Shown: positions 1-10,891, numbered from the stretch's first letter. The stretch is DNA of 64,000 bases from Brachybacterium aquaticum (GCF_014204755.1 NZ_JACHLZ010000001.1:186001-250000); one strand, 5' to 3'. Notes: generated by a model not told the origin, from the letters alone. Numbers and translations are program-made.

Positions 1-218
1 TCACGGTGCAGGACGCAGCAGGCGCGGGCGCCGGTGCGGCCCCGGGTGCGGGCTCCGGGCAGGTGCTCGTGGAGACCGTGAAGCTCGCCGAGAACCGCTC
101 CGGCGACCTGGTGCTGCGGCTGTACGAGTCCCTCGGCGTCCGCGCGGAGGCCACCCTCGTGCTCGATCCCGCGCCGGACGGGGGCGCCGCACCTCGGGCG
201 CCGGCGCCCGACGGCTGA
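1..218 (+). CDS. alpha-mannosidase, C-terminal fragment (GH38 family), truncated by window edge
   Basis: Only the last ~70 codons are in the window and the gene runs in from the left. The segment VLVETVKLAENRSGDLVLRLYES closely resembles the C-terminal beta domain of actinobacterial GH38 alpha-mannosidases, where a V.VEAVK.A..RSGD.V.RLYE pattern precedes a strand rich in R.A.A.L. The catalytic domain is not visible, so the assignment rests on this short motif. The GTG at position 6 is an internal valine, because the frame is already open upstream. The stop TGA is at 216-218 and is followed by an inverted repeat shared with the convergent folP2 homologue. The last ~15 residues are Ala/Pro/Gly-rich. 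Confidence 0.6.
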   Translation, partial: TVQDAAGAGAGAAPGAGSGQVLVETVKLAENRSGDLVLRLYESLGVRAEATLVLDPAPDGGAAPRAPAPDG

Positions 219-232
219 CACGCCCGCCCCGG

Positions 233-250
233 GCCGACGGGCCCGTCGGC
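233..250. terminator. bidirectional terminator-like inverted repeat
   Basis: GCCGACGG and CCGTCGGC form perfect 8-nt arms around a 2-nt centre, between the convergent stops of the mannosidase and the folP2 homologue. There is no U tract. One arm includes the GGCCGACGGG decamer that recurs through the window. Confidence 0.45.
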
Positions 251-255
251 AGTGC

Positions 256-1284
256 TCACACGTTGTGGACGAGCGGTCCTTCGGGCTCGCGCCAGCCGGC
301 GAGGATCTCGCACATCCGCACCATCCGCACGGTCGCGCGCACGTCGTGGACCCGCAGGATCCGCGCTCCCTTGCGCATCACCCAGGCCGCCGCGGCGAGA
401 GAGCCTTCCAGGCGCTCCTCCTTCGCCAGCCCCAAGCTCTCGCCCACGAAGTCCTTGCGCGACAGGGCCGCGAGCAGCGGCAGGCCCAGGGAGGCGTACT
501 CCTGCCAGTCGCGCAGAAGCTCGAGGGTCTGGAGCGTGTTCTTGTTCAGGTCCGGACCGGGATCGACGATCAGCCGGTCGCGGGAGACCCCGGCCTCGAG
601 CGCCCGCTCCACGCGGGCGGCGAGGAAGTCGCGCACCTCCTCGACCACGTCGTCGTAGCGGGGGCGGAGGAAGGGCCTGCGCGGCTCGGCGACCGAGTGG
701 GTGATCACGAGCGAGGCGCCCGTGCGCGCGACGACCGGCGCCATCCGCGGGTCCGACAGACCGGTGGTGTCGTTGATGAGGTCCGCGCCCACCTCGATCG
801 CGGCCTCGGCGACGTCCGCGTGGAAGGTGTCCACCGAGAGCAGCACGTGCGCGGGCAGCTCGGCGCGCAGCGCGGCGACGACGGGGACCACCCGGTCGAT
901 CTCCTCGGCCACCGGCAGCGGCTCGCCGGGGGCGAACTTCACCCCGCCCACGTCCACGAGGTCCGCGCCCTCGTCGGCCGCGGCGATCCCCGCGGCGACC
1001 GCGGCGTCCAGCCCGAAGGTGCGGCCCTCGTCGAAGAAGGAGTCCTGGGTGCGGTTGACGATCCCCATCACCAGGACCCGGCGCCGGGTGTCCGGCAGCG
1101 GGCGGGGCTGCGGGGCGGTCCTCACGGCCGTCTCCACGGCTGCCCCTGCTGCCCCTGCGGTGGCCGCTGCGACGGTCGCGGGCAGCGCTTCCGGAGCGCT
1201 CAGCACCGGCTCGGAGGGGAGCGATACAGTGACGTCCACCTCGGGAGGACGCCCCGTCGGACTCTCGTCGTACCCGTTGTTCAT
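256..1284 (-). CDS. folP2: FolP2-type dihydropteroate synthase homologue
   Basis: 342 aa. The TIM-barrel DHPS family is clear from GIVNRTQDSFFDEG (about 74-87), SVDTFHADVA, NDTTGL, DPGPDLNKN, LSRKDFVGE and the closing RVHDV. Genuine DHPS joins pterin pyrophosphate to p-aminobenzoate. Here the loop normally reading GGESTRPG is VGGVKFAPG, and the D-T-S-R region reads SVDTFHA, as in mycobacterial FolP2 proteins, which lack clear DHPS activity. Folate synthesis is therefore doubtful. The first ~66 residues are an Ala/Pro-rich extension. Start ATG has GGAGGAA 6 nt upstream. It is transcribed away from sqdB from overlapping divergent promoters. No other folate gene is nearby. Confidence 0.85.
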   Translation of the reverse strand: MNNGYDESPTGRPPEVDVTVSLPSEPVLSAPEALPATVAAATAGAAGAAVETAVRTAPQPRPLPDTRRRVLVMGIVNRTQDSFFDEGRTFGLDAAVAAGIAAADEGADLVDVGGVKFAPGEPLPVAEEIDRVVPVVAALRAELPAHVLLSVDTFHADVAEAAIEVGADLINDTTGLSDPRMAPVVARTGASLVITHSVAEPRRPFLRPRYDDVVEEVRDFLAARVERALEAGVSRDRLIVDPGPDLNKNTLQTLELLRDWQEYASLGLPLLAALSRKDFVGESLGLAKEERLEGSLAAAAWVMRKGARILRVHDVRATVRMVRMCEILAGWREPEGPLVHNV

Positions 1285-1323
1285 GGTCCGTTCCTCCGCT
1301 GTTCGGGCGGGCTTCCCTCATCT

Positions 1324-2578
<1,255 letters not shown>

Positions 2579-2588
2579 GCGTCCTTCC

Positions 2589-3722
2589 GTGAAGATCGCG
2601 ATCGTCACGGAGACCTTCCTGCCCTCCGTCGACGGCGTGGTGACGCGTCTGCGCCACGCCGTCGAGCGGTTCGTGGACCTGGGGCACGAGGTCATGGTCA
2701 TCGCGCCCGACCTCGGCGTCACCGAGCACCACGGGGCGCGGGTGGTGGGCGTGCGCCCGGTGACCCTGCCGTTCTACAAGCACCGGCGCTTCACCCTGCC
2801 CACCCCCACCGTGGACGGCATCATCCGCGGCTTCCACCCGGACGTCGTCCACGCCGCCCAGCCGCTGCTGCTGGCGTCCTCCGGCGCCTTCGCCGCGCAC
2901 CGTCAGCGGATCCCGCTGGTGGCCAGCTACCACACCCACATTCCCCGCTACCTGGACCTGTACCGGGCGTGGAAGTGGGGCAAGCCGGCCGTGTGGTGGC
3001 AGATCAAGCGCAACCACGCCATGGCCGACCTCAACATCGCCACCTCGGAGACGATGAAGCAGGAGCTGGCCGCCCACGGCATCCAGGACCTGCACGTGGT
3101 GCGCCGCGGCGTGGACACTGAGCAGTTCCATCCCCGCTTCGCCTCCGAGGCGATGCGCGACCGCCTCACCGGCGGGCACCCGGAGAAGAAGCTGCTGGTG
3201 TTCGTGGGGCGGCTCGCGGCGGAGAAGGAGATCCACACGCTCCGCCCGATGATGGAGCGCCGGGACGATGTGGCGCTCGCGATCGTGGGCGACGGCCCCT
3301 ACCGCGGCGAGCTCGAGGCGCTGTTCAAGGGCACCGCCACCCGTTTCCCCGGCTTCATGGAGGGCAACGAGCTGGCCAGCGCCTTCGCGAGCTCCGACGC
3401 CTTCGTGTTCCCCTCGGTCACCGAGACCCTGGGTCTGGTGATCCTCGAGGGCATGGCCTCCGGCCTGCCCGTGGTCGCCGCCCGGTCGGGCCCCACGCTC
3501 GAGCAGGTCACCGACGGGGTGGACGGGCTGCTGTTCGACTCGGGGAACGAGGCGAGCCTCGATGCCGCCCTCACCCGGCTCGGCGATCCCGTGCTGCGCG
3601 AGAGCATCCGCGGCGCCGCCCGCGCCGAGGCGGAGAAGTACTCCTGGGACAACGCCTCGGACGACCTGCTGCGCTACTACGAGATGGCGATCGAGAAGCA
3701 TCGCGCGGGTCGGGATGGCTGA
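2589..3722 (+). CDS. sqdX: sulfoquinovosyltransferase-type GT4 glycosyltransferase (SQDG synthase)
   Basis: 377 aa, GT-B fold, family GT4. It would transfer sulfoquinovose from UDP-sulfoquinovose to diacylglycerol at the membrane. The N-terminus (TETFLPSVDGVVTRLRHAVE), the VASYHTH segment, VFVGRLAAEKE and the C-terminal FPSVTETLGLVILEG with its conserved glutamates follow cyanobacterial SqdX more closely than actinobacterial PimB/MgtA mannosyltransferases. The latter remain the main alternative, but adjacency to sqdB favours SqdX. GTG start, 10 nt after the sqdB stop. The last eight bases overlap the start of the downstream acetyltransferase, indicating one operon. Confidence 0.85.
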   Translation: MKIAIVTETFLPSVDGVVTRLRHAVERFVDLGHEVMVIAPDLGVTEHHGARVVGVRPVTLPFYKHRRFTLPTPTVDGIIRGFHPDVVHAAQPLLLASSGAFAAHRQRIPLVASYHTHIPRYLDLYRAWKWGKPAVWWQIKRNHAMADLNIATSETMKQELAAHGIQDLHVVRRGVDTEQFHPRFASEAMRDRLTGGHPEKKLLVFVGRLAAEKEIHTLRPMMERRDDVALAIVGDGPYRGELEALFKGTATRFPGFMEGNELASAFASSDAFVFPSVTETLGLVILEGMASGLPVVAARSGPTLEQVTDGVDGLLFDSGNEASLDAALTRLGDPVLRESIRGAARAEAEKYSWDNASDDLLRYYEMAIEKHRAGRDG

Positions 3723-4500
3723 CGGCACCGTCAGTCCGGACGGCACTGCCGGCCCGGTCGACGCCGTCGGCTCCGGTGACACTGTCGGCGCGGCCGGCAC
3801 CGCCGGTGGGGAGTCGCGCACCCGCGCGGTCCCTACCGGCGCTCTGGCCCCGCTCGCGCCGGTGACCCTTGCAGGGCACGGCGTGCGGCTCGAGCCCCTG
3901 GCCGAGGAGCACGTCGACGGGCTGCGGGCCGCCGTGGCCGATGGGGACATCCACCGCCTCCCCTTCGCCCCGCACGTCCCCGCGCCGGAGGACGTCGCGG
4001 ACTCCGTCCGCGCCCTGCGGGGCGAGGTCGCCGCGGGCACCCGCCTCGCCTGGGCGGTCATCGACGAGCGGGCGGTCATTGACGAGCGCGCGGGTGCGGT
4101 CGACGGGGCCGGCACGACGGGTGCGTCAGGCGCGGCCGACGGGCGCGTGGTCGGGCTGACCACGTTCATGAACCTCGCCCTCGCGGACCGCGGTCTCGAG
4201 ATCGGCAACACCTACCTCGCCGGCTCCGCGCAGCGCAGCCACGTCAACACCGCGATGAAGGTCCTGCTGCTCGGCTACGCCTTCGACGAGCTCGAGTGCC
4301 TGCGCGTGGAGTTCCGCGTCCACCACCTCAACCTCGCCTCGCGCCGCGCCGTGGAGCGGCTCGGGGCCCAGCAGGACGGGATCCTGCGCGCCCATCGGAT
4401 CCTGCCCGACGGCTCGGTGCGGCACACGGTCGTGTACTCGATCATCGCCCCCGAGTGGCCGGGTGTCCGGGCGATGCTGGAGGGCCGGCTCAACCGCTGA
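3715..4500 (+). CDS. GNAT acetyltransferase (RimJ/RimL type)
   Basis: 261 aa. The GNAT core (Acetyltransf_3 type) spans roughly residues 50-245: GHGVRLEPLAEEHVDGL opens it, followed by GNTYL, the NTAMKVLLLGYAFDEL helix and RVEFRVHHLNLASRRAVERLGA, the usual acetyl-CoA-binding and substrate region. The first ~45 residues are Gly/Ala/Thr-rich. A short tandem duplication makes AVIDERAVIDERAG near residue 117, and a low-complexity insert lies between strands there. The ATG overlaps the sqdX stop by 8 nt, so it is translationally coupled. The substrate is unknown, and a role in the sulfolipid pathway is not implied by the family. Confidence 0.85.
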   Translation: MADGTVSPDGTAGPVDAVGSGDTVGAAGTAGGESRTRAVPTGALAPLAPVTLAGHGVRLEPLAEEHVDGLRAAVADGDIHRLPFAPHVPAPEDVADSVRALRGEVAAGTRLAWAVIDERAVIDERAGAVDGAGTTGASGAADGRVVGLTTFMNLALADRGLEIGNTYLAGSAQRSHVNTAMKVLLLGYAFDELECLRVEFRVHHLNLASRRAVERLGAQQDGILRAHRILPDGSVRHTVVYSIIAPEWPGVRAMLEGRLNR

Positions 4501-4586
4501 GAGCCCCGGGGCGCCCTGTGGCACGGCGCTGCGCGGCACCCCGCCGCGCGGCCCCGGGCATCGCCCTGCGCCCGCCTCCCAGGGGT

Positions 4587-4827
4587 TCACCAGAGGGGGT
4601 CCTCCGGAGCCAGCGAGATCGGCTCCACCTCCAGGTCGCTGTCGTCCTCCATGCTCAGCGGATCGACGAGGTCGTTCCGCTCCGTCGGGAGTCGGCGGTA
4701 CTCCCGCAGGGGGGAGGAGCACGTAAGCGGTTTCGCCGTTGTCGGTGATGAGCAGCGGCCCCTCTGCTGCTGTCTGCGGCGCTGCTCCCACGTCACGGTC
4801 GACCTCCCGGGACGTCATCGTCGACAT
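4587..4827 (-). pseudogene. Phd/YefM-type antitoxin, frameshifted and without a toxin partner
   Basis: The first ~39 codons from the ATG at 4827 (GAGGAGA just upstream) encode a typical Phd antitoxin start: SREVDRDVG, then GPLLITDNGETAYVLLP. The frame is then lost at a run of six G (4709-4714; C on the coding strand). Removing one base continues as LREYRRLPTERNDLVDPLSM and ends at 4587, giving 79 aa, the normal length and ...YVLLPLREYRRL join. As written, the frame runs on as unrelated sequence. No PIN/Doc/RelE toxin can fit downstream, where the convergent GNAT gene ends 86 nt away. It could be a decayed orphan antitoxin, or an intact one with a sequencing indel. Confidence 0.7.
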
Positions 4828-4962
4828 GCGCGTCTCCTCGGATCGTCGGGGTGCATGCCATCTCCACAGTGCCGCGGTTCGTCGTCCGGAACAAGACTGC
4901 GGAGGGCGGAGAACGACGCCGAGAGAACACCGCCCGGCGTCGGTCCTCCTGCCGCGCGGGCA

Positions 4963-5625
4963 TCACCCCTCGATCCGTACCCCGAGCTGCCCGGCGAAGG
5001 CGTCGGCCATCGCGGCGACCTGGTGCGGGGCGAGCGTGGCCCCTGCGAGGCCGGAGACGTCGTCGATCTCTCCGATCTCCAGGCCCCGCAGGTCCACGTC
5101 CTGCAGGCGGGAGCCGGCCACCACGATCCGGCCCACCCGGCAGCGGTCCAGCGCCACGCGGGTCGCGGTCGCGCCGGTGAGGTCCAGCTCCTCGAGCGTG
5201 CAGTCCTCGAGCAGCACGTCCTCCAGCACCGCCCCGCGCAGGCTCAGCCAGTCCACCTTGCACCCGGCGAGCCGCACCGTGCGCAGCTCCGCCTCGAAGG
5301 CGTCCAGCGCCCCCAGGCGCGACCCGGTGATCTCCACGTCCCGCCAGGTGGATCGGGCCGCGTCCAGCACCGGCGCGGTCAGGCGCTCGATCCGGGTGGT
5401 GAGCAGCCGGGCATGGGTGAGGACCGTGCGCTCCGCGATCGCGCCCACCAGCTCGCACTCGTCCAGCACAAGACCGGTGAGGTCGCGGTCGGAGAGGTCC
5501 GCGTCGTGGAGGCTCAGACCCTCCAGGCGCAGCTGGGCGTCGAGGTCGGAGGCCTCCGCCGGCTCCAGCACCCCCGGATCCGGCGGGGTGAGGACGGGAC
5601 GGCGGGTGGCGGCGGGACGGCGCAT
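4963..5625 (-). CDS. pentapeptide-repeat protein
   Basis: 220 aa. From about residue 30 to 200 the sequence follows the A(D/N)LxX pentapeptide pattern (LEGLSLHDADLSDRDLTGLVL, DVLLEDCTLEELDLTGATATRVAL), expected to form a right-handed quadrilateral beta-helix. Some such proteins (MfpA, Qnr) mimic DNA and protect gyrase, but most have no known role and nothing here singles out gyrase protection. The start is the ATG at 5625 with GAGGAG four nt upstream; an upstream in-frame start at 5673 would add 16 basic residues. No signal peptide. It stands alone between the antitoxin remnant and a divergent membrane methyltransferase. Confidence 0.8.
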   Translation of the reverse strand: MRRPAATRRPVLTPPDPGVLEPAEASDLDAQLRLEGLSLHDADLSDRDLTGLVLDECELVGAIAERTVLTHARLLTTRIERLTAPVLDAARSTWRDVEITGSRLGALDAFEAELRTVRLAGCKVDWLSLRGAVLEDVLLEDCTLEELDLTGATATRVALDRCRVGRIVVAGSRLQDVDLRGLEIGEIDDVSGLAGATLAPHQVAAMADAFAGQLGVRIEG

Positions 5626-5798
5626 GGGGCTCCTCGGGACGGGGACGGCGCGGGCGGTGCGCTGGCGGGGCACGGGGTGGGCACGGGGCGGGCCCGTCCG
5701 AGCCTACGGGCAGGGTCTTGTGAGCCGGTCGGCCGACGAGGAGGATGAGCGCCTCGCACCGGCCGTCGGTCGGCGCCCGTCGCACCGGAGTCGCTGCG

Positions 5799-6263
5799 AT
5801 GCGTGTCCCGAGGATCCCCCCACCCGTCCTGGCGCTCGCCGGACTGCTCGCCCAGCACCTGCTGGCCCGCGGGAGACGCGTCACCGCCGCGTCCGGGGCC
5901 GTCGGCTTGGCGGGGGCACTCGACTCCGGGGCGCTCGCGCTCGGCGGGGACCTGATCTTCCACCGCGCCGGCACCACGATCAGCCCCGTCACCCCATCCG
6001 ACGCGACCGTGCTGGTGACGTCCGGGCCCTTCGCCGTCTCTCGCAACCCGATCTATGCGGGGCTGCTCGGGCTGCTGGTCTCGAACGCGATCGCGCGGCG
6101 CAGTGCGGCGGCGCTCCTGCCCGCCGCGGCGTTCACGGTGCTCATTGACCGGGTCCAGATCCCTGCCGAGGAGGAGGCGCTGAAGGTCGTGTTCGGTGCG
6201 CCGTACGAGCAGTACCTGCGCGAGGTGCCGCGGTGGGGGAGGATCGGGCCGCTCGGGCGGTGA
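5799..6263 (+). CDS. isoprenylcysteine carboxyl methyltransferase-like (ICMT/PEMT) membrane protein
   Basis: 154 aa with several hydrophobic helices. The SAM-binding region of the ICMT/phospholipid methyltransferase family is visible: GPFAVSRNPIYAG (about 76-88), the glutamate pair in IPAEEEALK and the closing FGAPYEQYLREVPRW. Bacterial members usually methylate small lipophilic or unknown substrates. The ATG at 5799 is preceded by GGAG at 8 nt; a start at 5745 would add 18 unrelated residues. A tRNA-like gene on the opposite strand ends 20 nt beyond the stop. Confidence 0.82.
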   Translation: MRVPRIPPPVLALAGLLAQHLLARGRRVTAASGAVGLAGALDSGALALGGDLIFHRAGTTISPVTPSDATVLVTSGPFAVSRNPIYAGLLGLLVSNAIARRSAAALLPAAAFTVLIDRVQIPAEEEALKVVFGAPYEQYLREVPRWGRIGPLGR

Positions 6264-6283
6264 GGGCCCGTCGGCCGAAGGGG

Positions 6284-6357
6284 ACACTCCGGCAGGATTC
6301 GAACCTGCGACGCACTCCTTATGGGGGAGCTGCTCTACCGGGCTGAGCTACGGAGCG
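6284..6357 (-). tRNA. tRNA with CAU anticodon, atypical
   Basis: A full cloverleaf can be drawn. The acceptor stem is CGCTCCG with CGGAGTG (one G-U). The D arm GCTC/GAGC has A14, G15, G18, G19 and A21. The anticodon stem is GCTCC/GGAGT, the variable region GCGTC, and the T arm GCAGG-TTCGAAT-CCTGC. The anticodon is CAU. Position 33 is C instead of the near-universal U, pair 1-72 is C-G, the discriminator is U, and no CCA is encoded. It is neither a normal initiator (C1-A72 mismatch) nor a standard elongator Met or Ile2 tRNA. It may be a diverged or pseudo-tRNA. Isotype left open. Confidence 0.7.
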
Positions 6358-6592
6358 TGGGCCGGGTGCGGGGTCCGCGCCGCGGCTGTGCGGTCCATCC
6401 TGAGGCGTGCGGGGAGGGCTGTCGAGGATCCTGTCATCGAAGGACGCACGGGGACGCTGGAGGCCTCGGGGGTTCTCATAGGCGGGCTCCGGCGCTGGAG
6501 CAGGCGCCGTGACCGTTCCTCCCCACACCCCCTCGGTCCACAATCCCGGTTCGCCCCTCGCCCCGCGCTTCCCGCTCCGGAAGGCTCGGGGC

Positions 6593-8191
6593 ATGACCGC
6601 ATCCGCACAGGAGTTCGAGCCCGGGCCGGAGGATCCCTCCCGGCAGCTGCTCGATGCCCTGCGCGCAGCAGGTCCCCGAGCGCTCGCCGAGATGCTCGGC
6701 AACCAGACCCACGTCCTGGCCGCCCTCGCCGCCGAGCCCGAGGACCTGCTGGACCCGGGCGCCCACGCCACGACCGACTTCTCCGAGCTCGTCGCACGGC
6801 TGCACGAGCAGGCCGCCGCCCTCGAGGTGCTCGAGGCCCGGGCCATGGTCGCGCTCGCCGATGCGACACATCGCGAGCTGCGCGCCGAGGAGGAGGCCCG
6901 GGCCGCGCAGGAGGCCGGAGACCAGCCCAGTCCCGCCCAGCTCGAGAAGCGGGCCTACCGCACGACGGTCCGGGACCTCTCCATGGCCACGCGCCGCTCA
7001 CCCTCGGGCGCGGGGCGCACCCTCGCGGCCCGGCGCCGACTGGTCGAGTCGATGCCCACGATCCTCGGGGCGATGAACGACGGACGGCTCCGTCCCGAGA
7101 ACGCCCATTTCGCAGCCCGCGCCGTCGGCCCGCTCACCCCCGCTCAGCGCGAGGAGGTGGACCGGCGGCTCGGCGCTCGCCTCCCGTACCTGGGCGACGG
7201 CGGCAGCGCCGAGTGGGAGCGCGAGGTGGGCCGGCAGATCGAGAAGGTCGACCCCGCCGGCCAGGCCCGCCGACACCAGCACGCCCGCCGCTCCCGCAGC
7301 GTCACCGTGCGCCGCGGACAGCACGGCATGGCGACCCTCTCCGCCCACATCCCGGGCCTCGACGCGGCGCGGATCCGCAAGCGCCTCTCCCGCGAGGCCG
7401 AGCGGCGCCGCGCCCAGGGCGACCGGCGCGGCCACCAGGCCATCCAGGCGGACGCCCTCGTCGACACCCTCCTCGGCCGTGACACCGGGATGGAGACCAC
7501 CGAGCTCGACATCGGCGTCATCATCACCGACCGCGCCCTGCTGGACCCCGCCGCCGGCGACATCGCCCAGATCGAGGGGTACGGCCCCGTCCCCGCCGAG
7601 GCGGTGCGCGAGGAGATGCGCGAGGCGCTCGCCGCGCGGCGCGCCCGCATGGACGAGTTGCTCGGCGAGGACGGAGCGTTGGGTGAGGACGGACCCGAGC
7701 TGCGCGCGGTGCTCCGCCGGCTCTACACCCATCCGACGACCGGGGAGCTGGTCGCCGTCGAGTCCGTCGCCCGCGCCTTCCCCGCGGCGCTCGCCCGCTA
7801 CCTGCTGTGGCGCGACGTCACCTGCCGCGGCCCGCACTGCGACGCCCCGATCCGCCAGAGCGACCACATCGTCCCCCACAGCCGGGGCGGTCCGACGAGC
7901 CTGGACAACGGCCAGGGGCTGTGCGGCTTCTGCAACGACAAGGAGCAGCAGACCCGCAGCGTGACCCGAGAGGACGATCCGGAGCACCCGGGACACCGGG
8001 TCACCTGGATCAGCCGCACCGGCATCACCGCGACCACCGGCGCGGAGGCACTGACGGAGCCGGTGGGCGAGTCGATGCCGGGGGCGGGACCGGAGCTGCC
8101 GGACCAGTCGGAGCCGCCCGACGTGCAGGAGCCGCCGGACGTGCCGGACCCGTCGGCCGACGGGAGCGACGAGACCGGACCCAGCCCGTGA
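6593..8191 (+). CDS. DUF222 / HNH endonuclease-domain protein (13E12 repeat family)
   Basis: 532 aa. The large N-terminal DUF222 region, found in the 13E12 repeat family of actinobacteria, covers about residues 20-390. The C-terminal HNH module is at about 400-450: WRDVTCRGPHCDAPIRQSDHI, then PHSRGG, LDNGQGLCGFCN, with the zinc-binding CxxxxC and CxxC pairs and the catalytic DH. These genes are multicopy in actinobacteria and are usually thought of as mobile or selfish nucleases; no transposase accompanies it. The ATG at 6593 has GGAAGG 8 nt upstream; an upstream GTG at 6509 lacks that support. The tail after ~470 is Pro/Asp-rich. It lies next to a tRNA, a common insertion site. Confidence 0.88.
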   Translation: MTASAQEFEPGPEDPSRQLLDALRAAGPRALAEMLGNQTHVLAALAAEPEDLLDPGAHATTDFSELVARLHEQAAALEVLEARAMVALADATHRELRAEEEARAAQEAGDQPSPAQLEKRAYRTTVRDLSMATRRSPSGAGRTLAARRRLVESMPTILGAMNDGRLRPENAHFAARAVGPLTPAQREEVDRRLGARLPYLGDGGSAEWEREVGRQIEKVDPAGQARRHQHARRSRSVTVRRGQHGMATLSAHIPGLDAARIRKRLSREAERRRAQGDRRGHQAIQADALVDTLLGRDTGMETTELDIGVIITDRALLDPAAGDIAQIEGYGPVPAEAVREEMREALAARRARMDELLGEDGALGEDGPELRAVLRRLYTHPTTGELVAVESVARAFPAALARYLLWRDVTCRGPHCDAPIRQSDHIVPHSRGGPTSLDNGQGLCGFCNDKEQQTRSVTREDDPEHPGHRVTWISRTGITATTGAEALTEPVGESMPGAGPELPDQSEPPDVQEPPDVPDPSADGSDETGPSP

Positions 8192-8196
8192 CCCGT

Positions 8197-8212
8197 GGGG
8201 CGACCCCGCCCC
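8197..8212. terminator. short GC hairpin between convergent genes
   Basis: GGGGCG and CGCCCC arms with a 4-nt loop lie just after the HNH gene stop and face the 3' end of the WD40 lipoprotein gene. Weak evidence: short stem and no U tract. Confidence 0.3.
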
Positions 8213-8245
8213 GCGAGGGCGCTCACCCGAGCACGGACGGAGGGA

Positions 8246-9451
8246 TCAGGGCAGGTCGAACACCCGCCACCTGCTCCCGTCCCACGCCATGACCCCTTCG
8301 GTCTCACTCAGGCAGAACAGCTCCTGCTCGTCCGCGGACCAGCACATGCCGCCCACCCCGTGGTCGACCTCGAGCCGGCTCTCCTCGCCCGAGCCGCGAT
8401 CCCACAGCAGCAGCTCGTCGTCCCCGAGCAGAGCGACCCGGGCTCCGGGACCGACGGCGAGATCCGCGAACCAGGTCGACGCGGTCACGGGAGCGTCGCT
8501 CAGGCTGCCGTCCGGAGACCGAACCGTCATGGCGGCGGGCTCGTCGGTGACCACGACCAGCGAACCGTCGGCCGCGAACCCCTGAGCGAACACGATCCCG
8601 GCCGGCTCGCCGAGGACCTCGGAGCGGCGCCCCGTTCCGGGGTCCCACAGCTCGACGGGATTCGGACCGTCGCCCTCGGAGCTGCTGTTCGTGCCGCCGA
8701 TGGCGAGCACGCTCCCGTCGGGCGACCAGCTCAGGGCACCGGTGGTGCGCTCGCCGGGGTGCAGCACGGAGCCTGGTGCGCAGGCATCCACCTCCAGGGC
8801 CCACAGCCGCACCGCGCCGTCGGAGCCGGAGGAGACGAGGGTCCGCCCGTCGGGGCTGAACGCAAGGGCACGGATCGACGCAGTGTTGTGCCTCGGCAGT
8901 TCGTGGCCGAGGAGGTTCACCTGCAGCGTCCCCTCGAGGTCCACGATGGACACAATGCGACCGGACCCGATGGCGAGCCGGTCCCCGTCCGGGTGCCAGG
9001 CGAGCAGGCCCGTGCGTGGCGGGACGATGCGCCGCAGCACCTGACCGCTCGCCGTGTCCCACAGGACGACCCCCTGCGCCTCGGCCAGCCCCAGCTGCAC
9101 GTGGTCCCACGTCTCGGAGGCGGCGAGCATCGTGCCGTCCGGGGAGAGCGCGAGCGTGTCGGAGACGAAGCGGTACTTCTCGTCCGGCGGCCGCGGGTCG
9201 ACGATCACCCCGTCCGGGACGGTCTGCGTCGCCTCCTCCGGCACCTCCTCGTCAGGGCCCAGGCAGTACCCGGGGGCGCTGCGGGGCCGGAGTCCGGGCA
9301 GTCCGGGTAGGCCGGGCAGGCCGGGCAGGCCGGGCAGACCGCTCGGGCCGCAGCCGCCGAGCATCAGCGCGGCGGGGAGGGCAGAGGCACCGACGAGCCA
9401 TCGCCGACGCGGAACCGCGCCGCTCCTGCGCTCACCCCGGCGCCCGGCCAC
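8246..9451 (-). CDS. WD40-type beta-propeller lipoprotein
   Basis: 401 aa. The N-terminus has basic residues, then a hydrophobic stretch ending in LMLGGC, a lipobox. It is followed by a Gly-Leu-Pro linker (PGL repeats) and then ~330 residues of WD40-like blades, e.g. LALSPDGTMLAAS, LAWHPDGDRLAIG, LAFSPDGRTLVSSGSDGAVRLW and LSWSPDGSVLAIGG. It is therefore an extracytoplasmic, lipid-anchored propeller, probably a protein-binding scaffold. The GTG at 9451 lies 2 nt after the hemL stop with GAAGGA six nt upstream, which decides the start and makes it the last gene of the haem operon. Any link to haem (for example cytochrome or haem handling) is inference from position. Confidence 0.8.
   Translation of the reverse strand: MAGRRGERRSGAVPRRRWLVGASALPAALMLGGCGPSGLPGLPGLPGLPGLPGLRPRSAPGYCLGPDEEVPEEATQTVPDGVIVDPRPPDEKYRFVSDTLALSPDGTMLAASETWDHVQLGLAEAQGVVLWDTASGQVLRRIVPPRTGLLAWHPDGDRLAIGSGRIVSIVDLEGTLQVNLLGHELPRHNTASIRALAFSPDGRTLVSSGSDGAVRLWALEVDACAPGSVLHPGERTTGALSWSPDGSVLAIGGTNSSSEGDGPNPVELWDPGTGRRSEVLGEPAGIVFAQGFAADGSLVVVTDEPAAMTVRSPDGSLSDAPVTASTWFADLAVGPGARVALLGDDELLLWDRGSGEESRLEVDHGVGGMCWSADEQELFCLSETEGVMAWDGSRWRVFDLP
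9292..9336. repeat. five 9-bp tandem units encoding a PGL linker
   Basis: Units of about GGCCGGGCA (with GTCCGGGCA and GTCCGGGTA variants) run in phase with the reading frame. They encode the repeated Leu-Pro-Gly spacer just after the lipobox cysteine of the WD40 lipoprotein. The copy number could change without shifting the frame. Confidence 0.8.
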
Positions 9452-9453
9452 GA

Positions 9454-10791
<1,338 letters not shown>

Positions 10792-10891
10792 GCGGAGCTC
10801 CTTCGCGGGAGGGGCGGGGGACGACGGGCGATGGTGCGGCGCCGGGCCGCGGCACGGCGGGCGCGCCGACGGGCGCGGGCCGGGCCGCGGC

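Noticed and set aside
4126-4827. A 233-aa protein starting as the Phd antitoxin
   Set aside because: After residue ~40 it becomes Gly/Pro/Arg-rich noise antisense to the GNAT gene, whereas a one-base shift gives a normal 79-aa antitoxin.
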